Shown: positions 27,787-37,387, numbered from the stretch's first letter. The stretch is DNA of 64,000 nucleotides from Urmitella timonensis (GCA_900120415.1 FQLW01000005.1:496001-560000); one strand, 5' to 3'. The notes: generated from the letters alone by a model not told the origin. Numbers and translations: made by a program.

Positions 27787-29042
27787 TGAGTCGGGAGTTA
27801 GAACCTAATCCGCCAACGCGGCATTTTCCCTCTCGTCGTGCCGAGAAATCGACAGAGTCTCCTTCATCTCCAGCTGCGCCAGGCGCAGAACTCGATAGCT
27901 ATTGGGAGCAGGAATCTGAACCCCAGGAAAATCATTCCGCCGCGCCCTCGGGTCGGAGTGCCCGGCGTAAAGCTAAACGTAAGAAGCGCACGATTACTAT
28001 TGTGGTTATTTTAGTGATTATCGGTTTAATTACGGGGGCCTCGGTGATTGCCGCCCAAGAATTAGGGGGAGTTTCCGGGATATTTTCGAGTGGGGAGGAT
28101 TACGAAGGCAAGGGCTCCGGGGAAGTAATCATCGAAATTCCCGCGGGCGCATCCGGTAAAACCATCGGGCAAATTCTACAAAAACAAGGCGTAATTGCAG
28201 ACGCGGAAGTATTTGCGAGTATTTTTAAGAAGAACTCGCTAGCGCAAGGGGTACAGGCCGGACGTTTTCGTATGCACAAGCGGATGTCTGCTAGGGAAGC
28301 TTTAGCTATGCTACTGGATCCCGCCTCAAAAGCCGATGTTAAGGTCACTATTCCTCCCGGCTTTACCCTCAAACAAATTAAAGCCCGACTAAAACAGACC
28401 GCTGGTTTTAGCACCGAGCAAATACAGGAAGCATTTGCTAATCCCGCAGATTACGGGATTCCCGGTCAAAGTGAAGAGTCTTTTGAAGGCTGGTTAGCTC
28501 CCGATACCTACACTGTGGCTACTAATCACAGCGCTAAAGACTTAGTCGCAATTATGGTAAAAGCCCAGATTAAACGGCTTGACGCAGCTGGAGTCGCGCC
28601 CGAGGAACGCGCCACCGTGTTGATAAAAGCTTCAATCTTGGAAAAAGAAGTAAATCTTGAAAAATATTACGCACAGGTTGCCCGGGTAATCGAGAACCGC
28701 CTGCAAGATAACCCAGATACCCACGGATATTTACAGATGGATTCGACCGTAGTTTACGGACTAGGACGCTCCGGCGGTATTCCCAATAAAGAAGACCTAG
28801 CTAAAGATACGCCCTACAATACCTATAAGCATAAGGGTCTTCCTCCCAGTGCAATCGGCACAGTGGGCGATGCCGCCTTGAAAGCCGCGGTGAAACCAGC
28901 GGACGGCAAGTGGCTATATTTCACTACGGTTAATCTAGATACCGGAGAAACCAAGTTCGCTCTCACCTTGGATGAACAACGCAAGAATGTGGAGCAACTC
29001 AAGCAGTGGTGTGACCAAAACTCAGATAGATGCAAACGCTAA
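27786..29042 (+). CDS. mltG: Endolytic murein transglycosylase MltG
   Basis: Cuts nascent glycan strands and sets peptidoglycan chain length. 418 residues from ATG 27786, which overlaps the ruvX stop; a GAGGAGG lies just before it. Layout: a disordered, charged cytoplasmic N-terminus of about 65 residues, a membrane helix (about 69-92), a LysM-like region, then the YceG catalytic domain with the conserved Glu in KASILEKEV and the PYNTYKHKGLPP motif. An in-frame ATG at 27771 would overlap the ribosome-binding site. The 3-prime end overlaps aroE by 13 nt. Confidence 0.95.
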   Translation: MSRELEPNPPTRHFPSRRAEKSTESPSSPAAPGAELDSYWEQESEPQENHSAAPSGRSARRKAKRKKRTITIVVILVIIGLITGASVIAAQELGGVSGIFSSGEDYEGKGSGEVIIEIPAGASGKTIGQILQKQGVIADAEVFASIFKKNSLAQGVQAGRFRMHKRMSAREALAMLLDPASKADVKVTIPPGFTLKQIKARLKQTAGFSTEQIQEAFANPADYGIPGQSEESFEGWLAPDTYTVATNHSAKDLVAIMVKAQIKRLDAAGVAPEERATVLIKASILEKEVNLEKYYAQVARVIENRLQDNPDTHGYLQMDSTVVYGLGRSGGIPNKEDLAKDTPYNTYKHKGLPPSAIGTVGDAALKAAVKPADGKWLYFTTVNLDTGETKFALTLDEQRKNVEQLKQWCDQNSDRCKR

Positions 29043-29857
29043 GTCCCTGGGCAGCGGTAATCGGTTCTCCGATTAAACATTCACTTTCACCCAATTTGCA
29101 TTTGGCTGCCTATCGAGATTTGGGGCTGGATATTGATTATCGCCGCTTGGAAATAACTAAGGATAGCTTGGAATCTTTCCTAACTCCCTGGCCAGGAAAC
29201 TTGGTGGGGCTGTCGGTAACTATGCCCCTGAAACAGGCGGTTATACCCTTGTTATCTCAAGTTGATGGGCTGGCGAAAGCGGTGGGAGCGGTCAATACTA
29301 TAGTGCCTTTCCCGGGAGGAATCACCGCCGGATTTAACACCGATGTGTATGGGATGGTCGCAGCGATTAAAGAGGTAAAGGGTCGCGACTTCAGCCCCGA
29401 AAAAGCCGTAATTGTAGGGTCAGGGGCAACCGCGTCCTCTGCCCTTGCAGCAGTAGTAGAGCTGGGAGCAACCAAGATTAACCTACTAGCTCGCAGAATA
29501 TCTAAGCCCGGTAACGCGTTGCAGGCAGCAATCCGCTTGGGAATAAATCCCGGCTATATTCCGTTATCCGCGAAGGCTAAAGCCCGCGAAACCATTGAAA
29601 ATGCAGATTTGGTTATTTCTACTACTCCTCGCGAGGTACTAGATGAGTTTTATGAAACGGTTACTTTTAACCCCGCTCAAACCGTACTAGATATTGTCTA
29701 CGACCCGTCTCCTACGCTCCTAATGAAAAGAGCCTCAGGCGCCAAAGCCTGCACCGTATCAGGAAAAGTAATGCTGCTACATCAAGCATTAATGCAGGTT
29801 AAACTATTTACCTCCCGTACCCCGAACCTGGAAGCTATGCGAAAGGCAATCTTTTAG
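29030..29857 (+). CDS. aroE: Shikimate dehydrogenase
   Basis: NADPH-dependent reduction of 3-dehydroshikimate to shikimate. 275 residues. The substrate site has SPIKHSLSPNLH and the catalytic Lys in VTMPLKQ, followed by NTD in AGFNTDVYGM and the nucleotide-binding loop GSGATASSA. It overlaps mltG and leads into the prepilin-peptidase gene and aroC, aroKB. Together these give aroE, aroC, aroK and aroB of the shikimate pathway; aroA, aroD and DAHP synthase are not in the window. Confidence 0.93.
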   Translation: MQTLSPWAAVIGSPIKHSLSPNLHLAAYRDLGLDIDYRRLEITKDSLESFLTPWPGNLVGLSVTMPLKQAVIPLLSQVDGLAKAVGAVNTIVPFPGGITAGFNTDVYGMVAAIKEVKGRDFSPEKAVIVGSGATASSALAAVVELGATKINLLARRISKPGNALQAAIRLGINPGYIPLSAKAKARETIENADLVISTTPREVLDEFYETVTFNPAQTVLDIVYDPSPTLLMKRASGAKACTVSGKVMLLHQALMQVKLFTSRTPNLEAMRKAIF

Positions 29858-29873
29858 GGATGAAAGGGAACAG

Positions 29874-30518
29874 ATGCAGATTTTAGTTTTCATATTGGCA
29901 CTAATCTGTGCGGGAATTGGAAATCTAGCTTATGGATTACCCAAGGTAGAAAAGTATTTTCGCCTTTCTGGGCGAGCGAGAGCGTCCTGGAATCAACCCT
30001 GGGTAATCGGTCTACTATCCGCGGTTGCCGTAGGAAGCGCAGTAATTTTACGTTTCGGTTCGATTAACCTGCTGCTGCTATTTCCTCTTTTAACTCTCGG
30101 TCCGGTGCTTTTGGTAATTGATGCTGCCACCCAAAAGCTACCCCGCTCGATGACTATAGCTTTCCTGGCGTTATCGATAGGGGCAGTAATCTTGTCGGGT
30201 TTCATGACGGGGCAGTGGGAAAAACCTGCATATGCTCTTATCGTTTCTATAGGTTCATTTATTTTGCTGTTACCGGGAACTTTTGTGCGTCGCGGAATCG
30301 GAGTCGGGGATTTGCGACTAATTCCGGTATTGGTCGGTTTAGTTACCTGCGTTTCCTGGCATTGTCTGCTCTTGATGGGGATTTTGTCGATTGCTGGTAG
30401 CGGACTTTGGGCAATATACCTGGTGCTACGAAGAGGGGCAAATGCTAGCACGCGTTTAGCGCTCGGCCCGTGGGTATTGACCGCTAGCTATATTGCGTTA
30501 CTGCTAATTCCTCATTAA
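29874..30518 (+). CDS. Type IV prepilin peptidase-like membrane protease (A24 family)
   Basis: 214 residues with about six to seven membrane helices. The two catalytic aspartates of A24 peptidases can be placed: VIDAATQKLPR and GIGVGDLRL. The N-terminal cytoplasmic methylation domain of PilD is missing, so this is the short form. No pilin or pilus-assembly gene is near; a peptidase-like gene next to aroE is also found in mycobacteria, so position alone does not tell its substrate. Confidence 0.85.
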   Translation: MQILVFILALICAGIGNLAYGLPKVEKYFRLSGRARASWNQPWVIGLLSAVAVGSAVILRFGSINLLLLFPLLTLGPVLLVIDAATQKLPRSMTIAFLALSIGAVILSGFMTGQWEKPAYALIVSIGSFILLLPGTFVRRGIGVGDLRLIPVLVGLVTCVSWHCLLLMGILSIAGSGLWAIYLVLRRGANASTRLALGPWVLTASYIALLLIPH

Positions 30519-30611
30519 AAAAGACCCAGTTTGTAAGGGGATAGCTCCCATGATTTCCCTATTGGTGGAAAGCTGAAGCTCGCATAGCAGCTTCCGTGAC
30601 AAAATAGGGGC

Positions 30612-31823
30612 ATGTTGCGATGGATGAGTGCGGGAGAATCCCATGGACGTGCCCTGGTTGGAATCCTGGACGGATTACCCGCGGGGATAAAAATTACTAC
30701 CGCCACCGTGCAAGACTATCTGGCGGCTCGCCGGGCAGGATATGGACGGGGCGTACGTCAAAAGTTTGAGCAAGATAAAGCGCAGATGGTAGGGGGAGTG
30801 ATTCGGGGAGTAACTACCGGTGCGCCGATTGCGCTGATAATAGAAAATAGCGAATGGGCTAAATGGGAAACCGTGATGAGCCCGGATCCGGTATCCGCGC
30901 AAGCGCTAACTATTGACGCTGGAAAGGGCGATGAGCGCGAGATAGCCCGTAATAAACCTTTGACTCGCCCTCGCCCCGGACACGCCGATTTTGCGGGAAT
31001 GCTCGCCTATGATCTTAATGATGCCCGACCGGTGTTAGAACGAGCCAGTGCCCGGGAAACCGCAATGCGGGTAGGGCTGGGAGCTTTCGCCCAAGAGTTT
31101 TTGAAACAGGCAGCCGGGATTGAACTGGTCTCCTATGTGTCTTCGATAGGTAAAGCCTCGCTAGCAGCTACACACCCAATTCCTACCCTAAAAGAAGCTG
31201 CGCTGCTGGCAGATAACCCGGTGCGTTGCCCCGACCCACAGGTCAGTAAAAAAATGATTGCCCAGATAGATGCGGCACAGCAAAATGGGGACACCATTGG
31301 GGGAACGGTTGAGGTGGCCGCCTACGCCGTGCCGGTAGGTTTAGGTAGTCACGTGCAAGCAGATCGTCGCCTAGATGCCCGCATTGCGGCAGCTCTAATG
31401 TCGATTCCCTCGGTAAAAACTGTGAAAATCGGGGATGGCACGCAGCCGTATCTGCTGGGATCTGAGGCTCATGACGAGATAATACGGAGACAAACCGGCG
31501 AAATTACCCGCACCTCGAATCATGCAGGCGGAATTGAAGGCGGAATGTCCAATGGACAGATAATTCACGTTAGCTGCGAATTTAAACCAATTTCTACAGT
31601 TCCTAGGGCTTTGAACACTATTGATTTAGCAAACGGAACGCCCTGTCAAGCGATTCATCAGCGCTCTGATACTTGCGCGGTAGTTCCCGGGGCGGTAATC
31701 GCCCAGGCGCAGGTGGCGTTAGTCCTCGCAGACGCTTTGCTAGAGCATATGGGGGGATATTCCGTAGATCAGGTACGTGAGAATCTGCAGGCATACCAGC
31801 ACCGAGTGGAGGCCAGAGTATGA
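30612..31823 (+). CDS. aroC: Chorismate synthase
   Basis: Turns EPSP into chorismate with reduced FMN. 403 residues. Signatures: GESHGRALVGI at the N-terminus, the RPRPGHADFAG block, RASARETAMRVG, and the C-terminal HQRSDTCAVVPG. Starts at ATG 30612; GGGG lies closer than usual. The last 4 nt overlap aroKB. Confidence 0.97.
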   Translation: MLRWMSAGESHGRALVGILDGLPAGIKITTATVQDYLAARRAGYGRGVRQKFEQDKAQMVGGVIRGVTTGAPIALIIENSEWAKWETVMSPDPVSAQALTIDAGKGDEREIARNKPLTRPRPGHADFAGMLAYDLNDARPVLERASARETAMRVGLGAFAQEFLKQAAGIELVSYVSSIGKASLAATHPIPTLKEAALLADNPVRCPDPQVSKKMIAQIDAAQQNGDTIGGTVEVAAYAVPVGLGSHVQADRRLDARIAAALMSIPSVKTVKIGDGTQPYLLGSEAHDEIIRRQTGEITRTSNHAGGIEGGMSNGQIIHVSCEFKPISTVPRALNTIDLANGTPCQAIHQRSDTCAVVPGAVIAQAQVALVLADALLEHMGGYSVDQVRENLQAYQHRVEARV

Positions 31824-33514
31824 GCTACCCAAAGCAAATAGTGTTTACCGGTCTGCCGGGCAGCGGAAAAACTTCGGTCGGTCAGGCAGTAGCAACCCGG
31901 TTAGGGCTTTCTTTTAAGGACGTAGACCAAGTTATTTCCCAGCAATTATCGATGTCGATTCCGCAGATATTTGCCTCGCGGGGCGAAGAAGGGTTTCGGG
32001 ATATAGAAGTAACCATTACCGGACAGATATTAGGCAGTAATACCGGAGTGGTTTCCTTAGGGGGAGGAGCCCTTACTCGCGGCGAAACCCGCAGCGCCCT
32101 GGAAAACAAAGTGGTAGTTTTCTTAGACGTAAGCCCGCAGCAGGCAGCAGCACGCCTCGGAAAAGATTCAAAACGTCCCCTATTAGCGCACGCAGCTGAT
32201 ACCGCCACCAAGATAGCAAAACTGCAGGACGAACGTCGGCAGGCCTACTTAGCTACAGCCACCCTCACGATTCTTGCTGATGGAAGCATTGAGGAAGTAG
32301 CTAACGAAGTGATTAAGGCTTTAGGGCTCGCCACCGACACAAACACCGATTGCCGTTACGATTTATCTGCTTCCCAGGATTTGCTACCGCTTAAAGCAAA
32401 TGGTCAGCGCATAATCCCGGTAACTTCCGCTAACGGGTACGAGGTTACGGTAGGTCACGGGGCTATCTTTAGGATTCGCCAAATGCTGGAAAATCCTGCT
32501 CGTAAGGTCTTTTTACTGTTTCCGCCCCCACTTTCTGCTAACGCCCGTCGTCTCCAAAATGCGCTTACTCAGGAGGGACACTCGGTAGTAATGTTTGAAC
32601 ACCCTGATGGGGAGGGGGCAAAGAATATTCGGGTAGTTGAAGATGTTTGGCGCTGCCTGGGGGAGAACCATTTTTCGCGTGAGGACGCGGTGGTGGCTTT
32701 GGGGGGAGGAGCAACCACCGATATGGGGGGCTTTGGCGCCGCGACCTGGCTGCGCGGTATTGACCTAATAAACATTCCCACCTCCTTGCTGGCAATGGTT
32801 GATGCCGCGGTTGGAGGGAAAACCGGGATTAACACTTCGGTGGGTAAGAATCTAGTGGGTTCGTTTTATCCGCCGCGCGCTGTCCTTTGCGAGTTAGATT
32901 ATTTGAATTCTTTACCTCCTCGGCAGCTGCGCGCCGGTTTAGCGGAGGTAATTAAATGCGGTTTTATTGCCGACAAGTTGATTCTGAAGCTATTAAGTGA
33001 AAACTCCGTTGAGAATCTTATCCGCCAACCAGATGTTTTTGAAGAGGTTATTAGCAGAGCTATTTCGGTCAAAGCCCGGGTTGTTAGCGAAGATTTGAAA
33101 GAAAGTGGAATGCGCGAGTGTCTTAACTATGGACACACCCTGGCTCACGCTATCGAGAAAGCTAGCTCCTACCAGGTGTTACATGGGGAAGCAGTCGCTG
33201 TCGGGATGGCGTTTGCCTCCCAGGTAGCCCAAGAATTAGGTTTACTATCTGCTCGGGAAGGGCAGGCTCAACGCCGTCAAATAGCGGCTCTGGGATTACC
33301 GACTTGTTGCCCAGATTATTCTTTCGACCAGCTAGTTAAAATCATGGCCTCCGATAAAAAAGTCCGCGGGGGAGTAGTCCGAATGGTGCTAACCAGTAGT
33401 GATGGCTGCGTACACGTGAGACCAGTGCGCGACTATGAGCTGTTACAAACAGCATTCAATGCCGTAAATCAGAACTTCTCGACCAGCGTCCCGCTCACAG
33501 TCGTATCTAAATAG
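31820..33514 (+). CDS. aroKB: Bifunctional shikimate kinase / 3-dehydroquinate synthase
   Basis: 564 residues, two enzymes in one chain. Residues 1 to about 170 are a shikimate kinase: Walker A GLPGSGKTS, the DVD pair that binds shikimate, GEEGFRDIE, LGGGAL and the KRPLL lid. From about 195 to 555 follows dehydroquinate synthase: GGGATTDMGGF, the PTSLLAMVDAAVGGKTG block, metal ligands in EVIKCG, NYGHTLAHAIE and LHGEAVAVG. Both halves look complete and active. The fusion covers two non-adjacent steps of the shikimate pathway (AroB second, AroK fifth). Such fusions occur in bifidobacteria and related actinobacteria. Confidence 0.95.
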   Translation: MSYPKQIVFTGLPGSGKTSVGQAVATRLGLSFKDVDQVISQQLSMSIPQIFASRGEEGFRDIEVTITGQILGSNTGVVSLGGGALTRGETRSALENKVVVFLDVSPQQAAARLGKDSKRPLLAHAADTATKIAKLQDERRQAYLATATLTILADGSIEEVANEVIKALGLATDTNTDCRYDLSASQDLLPLKANGQRIIPVTSANGYEVTVGHGAIFRIRQMLENPARKVFLLFPPPLSANARRLQNALTQEGHSVVMFEHPDGEGAKNIRVVEDVWRCLGENHFSREDAVVALGGGATTDMGGFGAATWLRGIDLINIPTSLLAMVDAAVGGKTGINTSVGKNLVGSFYPPRAVLCELDYLNSLPPRQLRAGLAEVIKCGFIADKLILKLLSENSVENLIRQPDVFEEVISRAISVKARVVSEDLKESGMRECLNYGHTLAHAIEKASSYQVLHGEAVAVGMAFASQVAQELGLLSAREGQAQRRQIAALGLPTCCPDYSFDQLVKIMASDKKVRGGVVRMVLTSSDGCVHVRPVRDYELLQTAFNAVNQNFSTSVPLTVVSK

Positions 33515-33522
33515 GGGAATCC

Positions 33523-34050
33523 GTGGGCAGAAAAGTATTCCTAATTGGTTTACCGGGTAGCGGCAAATCCACTATTGCTTGTCTTTTGGCAGATAAACTC
33601 GGGTGGAAACTGGTTTCTACTGATACTTTAGTTGCTGCCCAGCTGGGTTTACCCCGGCACTCAGCACTAATTTCAGCTGGAGAAGAGCGATTCCGTCAGG
33701 TAGAACGAGAAATAATGCACGCCCTATTAACTGAGAACAGGCGAGAAGATATCATCGTAGATTGCGGTTCTGGAGCACTGGACAACCCCCTCACTTTACG
33801 CGAGCTACAGGAGCTACCGGGGCGGGAAATACTCGAATTGGTGATTGATTTAGCAACTATGGCTGATAGAGCGGGTCTGAATCGTCCTCGTTCCCTAGGA
33901 CTGGGGATGCCTAGAACCTGGCTGAGGCAAATGGGACAAGCTCGCCGCGAAAATTGGCAGCGATTGCAAGCCCTTCCCCTGGAAGTTAGCGATTTATCAG
34001 TTGAACAGGTGCTTGAAAAAGTGCTTGCCGTCCTAGGTATAAAGGAGTAA
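33523..34050 (+). CDS. Degenerate shikimate kinase-like P-loop protein
   Basis: 175 residues, homologous to the kinase half of the preceding gene. The P-loop is intact (GLPGSGKST, 8-16), and GEERFRQVE keeps the arginine. The shikimate-binding signatures are changed: the DxD pair reads STD, and GGG reads CGSGAL. The lid segment differs as well (NRPRSLGLGM). It probably still binds nucleotide but may no longer phosphorylate shikimate; a different substrate or a regulatory role is possible. Lies 8 nt after aroKB on the same strand, most likely the last gene of the operon. GTG start. Confidence 0.75.
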   Translation: MGRKVFLIGLPGSGKSTIACLLADKLGWKLVSTDTLVAAQLGLPRHSALISAGEERFRQVEREIMHALLTENRREDIIVDCGSGALDNPLTLRELQELPGREILELVIDLATMADRAGLNRPRSLGLGMPRTWLRQMGQARRENWQRLQALPLEVSDLSVEQVLEKVLAVLGIKE

Positions 34051-34136
34051 AAACCCTTCTAGAGGTATCTATTTTTTATCAACCGCCCTCCTGAAGTAGA
34101 GTAGAAACGATTTATTGAGACTTTTTGGGGGTTAAG

Positions 34137-34700
34137 TTGGCGACAACAAATGATTTGAAGAATGGTCTAGTACTAAAAATTGATAACCAGTTGTGGCAGG
34201 TTGTCGAGTTTCAGCATGTAAAACCGGGTAAAGGTCCGGCTTTCGTGCGCACCAAGATTAAGAACGTACTGAGCGGTAAAACCGTAGATCGCACCTTTAA
34301 TGCCGGGGTAAAGGTAGAAACCGCGACCGTTGATCGCCGGGATATGACTTATCTTTATCAAGATGGAACCGATTTCGTGTTCATGGACGATGACACCTAT
34401 GAACAGGTAATGATTTCCACTGAAATCGTAGGAAATGCCAAGAACTTCCTGATTGAAAACCAGCGCGCAGTCGTGGCTTTCCATGACGGACAGGTGCTTT
34501 TCCTGGAACTACCGGCATCGGTAGTCATGCAGATTACCCACACTGAGCCGTGGCTGCAAGGAAATCGCTCCTCAGCAGGAACTAAACCAGCTACCGTGGA
34601 AACCGGTTACGAAGTACAGGTTCCTCTGTTCATTGAAGAGGGCGAAAAGATTAAAATCGATACCCGTTCCGGTGACTACATTTCCCGGGTCAAGGAATAG
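34137..34700 (+). CDS. efp: Elongation factor P
   Basis: Rescues ribosomes stalled at proline runs. TTG 34137 gives [10 protein letters not shown] and 187 residues, the family standard; GGGGG lies 5 nt before it. An upstream TTG at 34125 would add four non-conserved residues. The loop carrying the tip residue reads KPGKGPAF (about 29-36), with lysine at the tip. EF-P Tyr/Arg patterns for other modification systems are absent. Followed after 6 nt by nusB. Confidence 0.97.
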   Translation: MATTNDLKNGLVLKIDNQLWQVVEFQHVKPGKGPAFVRTKIKNVLSGKTVDRTFNAGVKVETATVDRRDMTYLYQDGTDFVFMDDDTYEQVMISTEIVGNAKNFLIENQRAVVAFHDGQVLFLELPASVVMQITHTEPWLQGNRSSAGTKPATVETGYEVQVPLFIEEGEKIKIDTRSGDYISRVKE

Positions 34701-34706
34701 TAGCCA

Positions 34707-35147
34707 GTGTCCAAGAATCGACTATCTCGGCGTACTAAAGCGCGCCGGCGGGCAGTTGATACCGTCTATGAAGCGAATCTAAAAGGTCTTGATGAAGACC
34801 CGGAAGATTTACGTCAGCTAGTAGCTGAACGTAGGCAGCTAAGCACGGCACAAACCACCTTGCCTGACTATTCAGCGGAAATTGTCAATGGGGTGGCTGA
34901 TCGGCTTTTCGATATTGATATGACGCTCAGTCAATACTCAAAGGATTGGGCTTTGGATCGGATGCCCAAACCAGATTTGGCGATTTTACGCTGTGCAGTT
35001 TGGGAAATCCTCTACAATGACGATGTACCCTGGAAGATTGCGGTAGACGAGGCGGTAGGTACTGCGCGGGCAATATCAACTCCGGATTCTCCGGCTTTTA
35101 TTAACGCAGTGCTCGATGCGATTGGGCATACCAGTGAAACCGGCTGA
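34707..35147 (+). CDS. nusB: Transcription antitermination protein NusB
   Basis: Binds NusE and boxA RNA during rRNA transcription. 146 residues, all-helical, with the family start SRRTKARRRAVDTVYEA and the end motif SPAFINAVLDAI. GTG start, 6 nt after efp; efp-nusB is a common actinobacterial pair. Confidence 0.95.
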   Translation: MSKNRLSRRTKARRRAVDTVYEANLKGLDEDPEDLRQLVAERRQLSTAQTTLPDYSAEIVNGVADRLFDIDMTLSQYSKDWALDRMPKPDLAILRCAVWEILYNDDVPWKIAVDEAVGTARAISTPDSPAFINAVLDAIGHTSETG

Positions 35148-35224
35148 GGTGATTGGCTTTCTTATTGGTTAGCTACCTGAATCCGTCCTCACCTACCTGG
35201 GAGAATTGATTTTAGGAGGTTGCC

Positions 35225-36523
35225 ATGAGCGCAATTGTTTTCCGCGGGGCAAGCATACTGGGAAAAGATCGCGCCGATATTTTGGTGGAGGGTGATAGGA
35301 TTCGCCAGGTCGGTGTTGATTTGTCCTTGCCCAAAGAATCGACAGCGCTAGAGATTGACACCAACGGTCTAATTGCCCTGCCGGGTCTGGTGGATTTGCA
35401 CACCCATTTGCGCGAGCCCGGCGGAGAAGATGCTGAAACCGTAGATACCGGTACAGCTGCGGCTGCTAAAGGCGGATACACGTGCGTGTTTGCTATGGCT
35501 AATACCACTCCCACCCAAGATTGTCCCCAGGTGGTAGAACAGGTTCTTAACCTGGGTCGGAAAGCGGGCAGAGTAGATGTTCATCCGGTAGGAGCGGTTA
35601 CCAAGGATTTGGCGGGTAAAGAGCTTTCCCAGCTGCGAGCAATGCATGAGTGCGGAGCAAAGGTAAATGTTTTTAGTGATGATGGGAAATGCGTTTTTGA
35701 TCCGCTTTTGATGCGTCAGGCCCTCGAGATTCTCCGCGATTTTGATGGGGTAATCGCGCAGCACTGTCAAGAGCCACGTTTAACGGAAGATTCACAAATG
35801 AACGAGTCTTACCTGGCGAAAGAACTAGGGTTAAAAGGCTGGCCGGGCGTAGCGGAAGAAATGATTATTGCCCGCGATATTTTGCTTTCTCTTTATCTGG
35901 ATGTTCGCATACATATTTGCCATCTTTCCACCGCCCGCGCGGTGGAGCTGGTGCGTTGGGGTAAGGCGCAGGGAGCCAAGGTTACGGCGGAGGTTACCCC
36001 GCATCACCTATTCCTTAGTGAAGATGAGCTAAAAGGGCGAGCGGCGCTTTTCAAAGTTAATCCTCCCCTGCGCTCTGCAAGTGATGTTCAAGCGCTGCGC
36101 ACTGCTTTGGCTGATGGCACTATTGATTTGGTTGGTACCGATCATGCCCCGCATCCGGCTCGGCTTAAAGACTGCGATTTTGAATGTGGCGCTTTCGGGA
36201 TGATTGGGCTGGAAACCGCCTTGCCGGTGATATCGACTTTGATGGTACACACTAACCAAATGACCTGGGCAGATGTTGCTCGGGTAATGTCTATTACTCC
36301 CGCAAAAGTGGGGAAGGCTCTAGGTCAAGGTGAAATGATAGCGACCGGTTCTAAGGCAAACCTGTGTTTTATTTCCCCGGATACCTCCTGGCAGGTTAGC
36401 CGCGATAGCCAGGTTTCTAGCTCAAATAACACCCCCTTTGCAGGTAAAGAACTGGTGGGGGCTATCCAGCACACCTGCTATCGCGGAAAACTCACAGTTA
36501 CTAACGGACAGTTACAGTTTTAA
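35225..36523 (+). CDS. pyrC: Dihydroorotase
   Basis: Closes carbamoyl-aspartate to dihydroorotate, third step of pyrimidine synthesis. 432 residues, type I: metal ligands in DLHTHLREPG, then FSDDGK, QHCQEP, HICHLS and GTDHAPH. AGGAGG ribosome-binding site. In related genomes pyrR, pyrB and carAB usually flank this gene; here only pyrF follows. Confidence 0.96.
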   Translation: MSAIVFRGASILGKDRADILVEGDRIRQVGVDLSLPKESTALEIDTNGLIALPGLVDLHTHLREPGGEDAETVDTGTAAAAKGGYTCVFAMANTTPTQDCPQVVEQVLNLGRKAGRVDVHPVGAVTKDLAGKELSQLRAMHECGAKVNVFSDDGKCVFDPLLMRQALEILRDFDGVIAQHCQEPRLTEDSQMNESYLAKELGLKGWPGVAEEMIIARDILLSLYLDVRIHICHLSTARAVELVRWGKAQGAKVTAEVTPHHLFLSEDELKGRAALFKVNPPLRSASDVQALRTALADGTIDLVGTDHAPHPARLKDCDFECGAFGMIGLETALPVISTLMVHTNQMTWADVARVMSITPAKVGKALGQGEMIATGSKANLCFISPDTSWQVSRDSQVSSSNNTPFAGKELVGAIQHTCYRGKLTVTNGQLQF

Positions 36524-36532
36524 GGAGGAGAC

Positions 36533-37387
36533 ATGAGCCGTTATGGAGTTCGCCTAGAGCAGGCAATGACCAGGTTAGGTAATGTTTGCGTGGGGATTGA
36601 TCCTCACCCTTCCCAGTTAGCAGCCTGGGGTTTGTCAGATAGCGTGCAGGGGCTGCGTACTTTTGCTTTAACCTTGGTGGAAGCGATGGCGGGGCAGGTA
36701 CCGGTGGTTAAACCGCAATCGGCTTTTTTTGAACGCTTTGGTTCGCGGGGAATCGCGGTTCTTGAAGAGGTACTTGCAGCTTGTCGGCAGGCGAGCCTGC
36801 TTAGCATTCTAGATGTTAAACGCGGAGACATCGGCTCTACGATGGCCGGTTATGCCAGGGCTTATTTAGAGGACGGGTCGGCGCTTTCGGCAGATGCGAT
36901 TACGGTTTCTCCGTATTTAGGTTATGGATCTTTATCTCCGGTTTTAGAGTTAGCGCGTGAAAATAACCGGGGAGTTTATGTGCTCGCTCTAACCTCTAAT
37001 CCCGAGGGATTCCAAGTGCAGCACGCCAGGTGTGCCACTGGTAAAAGCGTGGCGGCGGACATAATTTCACAGGCTGAACAGACAAATATCCTCAATAGTA
37101 ATCAAGGTCACATTGAGGATATTGGTTTGGTTGTCGGCGCTACCACCGGAGAAGCTGCCAAAGATTTAGGAATAGATTTTTCTTCCTTTTCTGGATCTAT
37201 TTTATCGCCTGGAATCGGAGCACAAGGGGCACAACCAGCAGATATACAAAGAATTTTCGGCGATAGCGCCTATCGCGTTCTGGCATCGACTTCGCGGGGA
37301 ATATCTTCCGCCGGACCGAAAGTTCCCGCTTTACAGGCGGCTGCAAGACAAGTAACCGAGCAAATGAGTGATATTTTTCGCAAGTGA
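36533..37387 (+). CDS. pyrF: Orotidine 5-prime-phosphate decarboxylase, type 2
   Basis: Last step to UMP. 284 residues, long (type 2) form as in mycobacteria. The active-site tetrad lies in LDVKRGDIGST, and substrate-binding parts in NPYLGYGS-like SPYLGYGSL and LSPGIGAQG. AAGGAGG nine bases before ATG; 9 nt behind pyrC. mihF follows, as in other actinobacteria. Confidence 0.94.
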   Translation: MSRYGVRLEQAMTRLGNVCVGIDPHPSQLAAWGLSDSVQGLRTFALTLVEAMAGQVPVVKPQSAFFERFGSRGIAVLEEVLAACRQASLLSILDVKRGDIGSTMAGYARAYLEDGSALSADAITVSPYLGYGSLSPVLELARENNRGVYVLALTSNPEGFQVQHARCATGKSVAADIISQAEQTNILNSNQGHIEDIGLVVGATTGEAAKDLGIDFSSFSGSILSPGIGAQGAQPADIQRIFGDSAYRVLASTSRGISSAGPKVPALQAAARQVTEQMSDIFRK

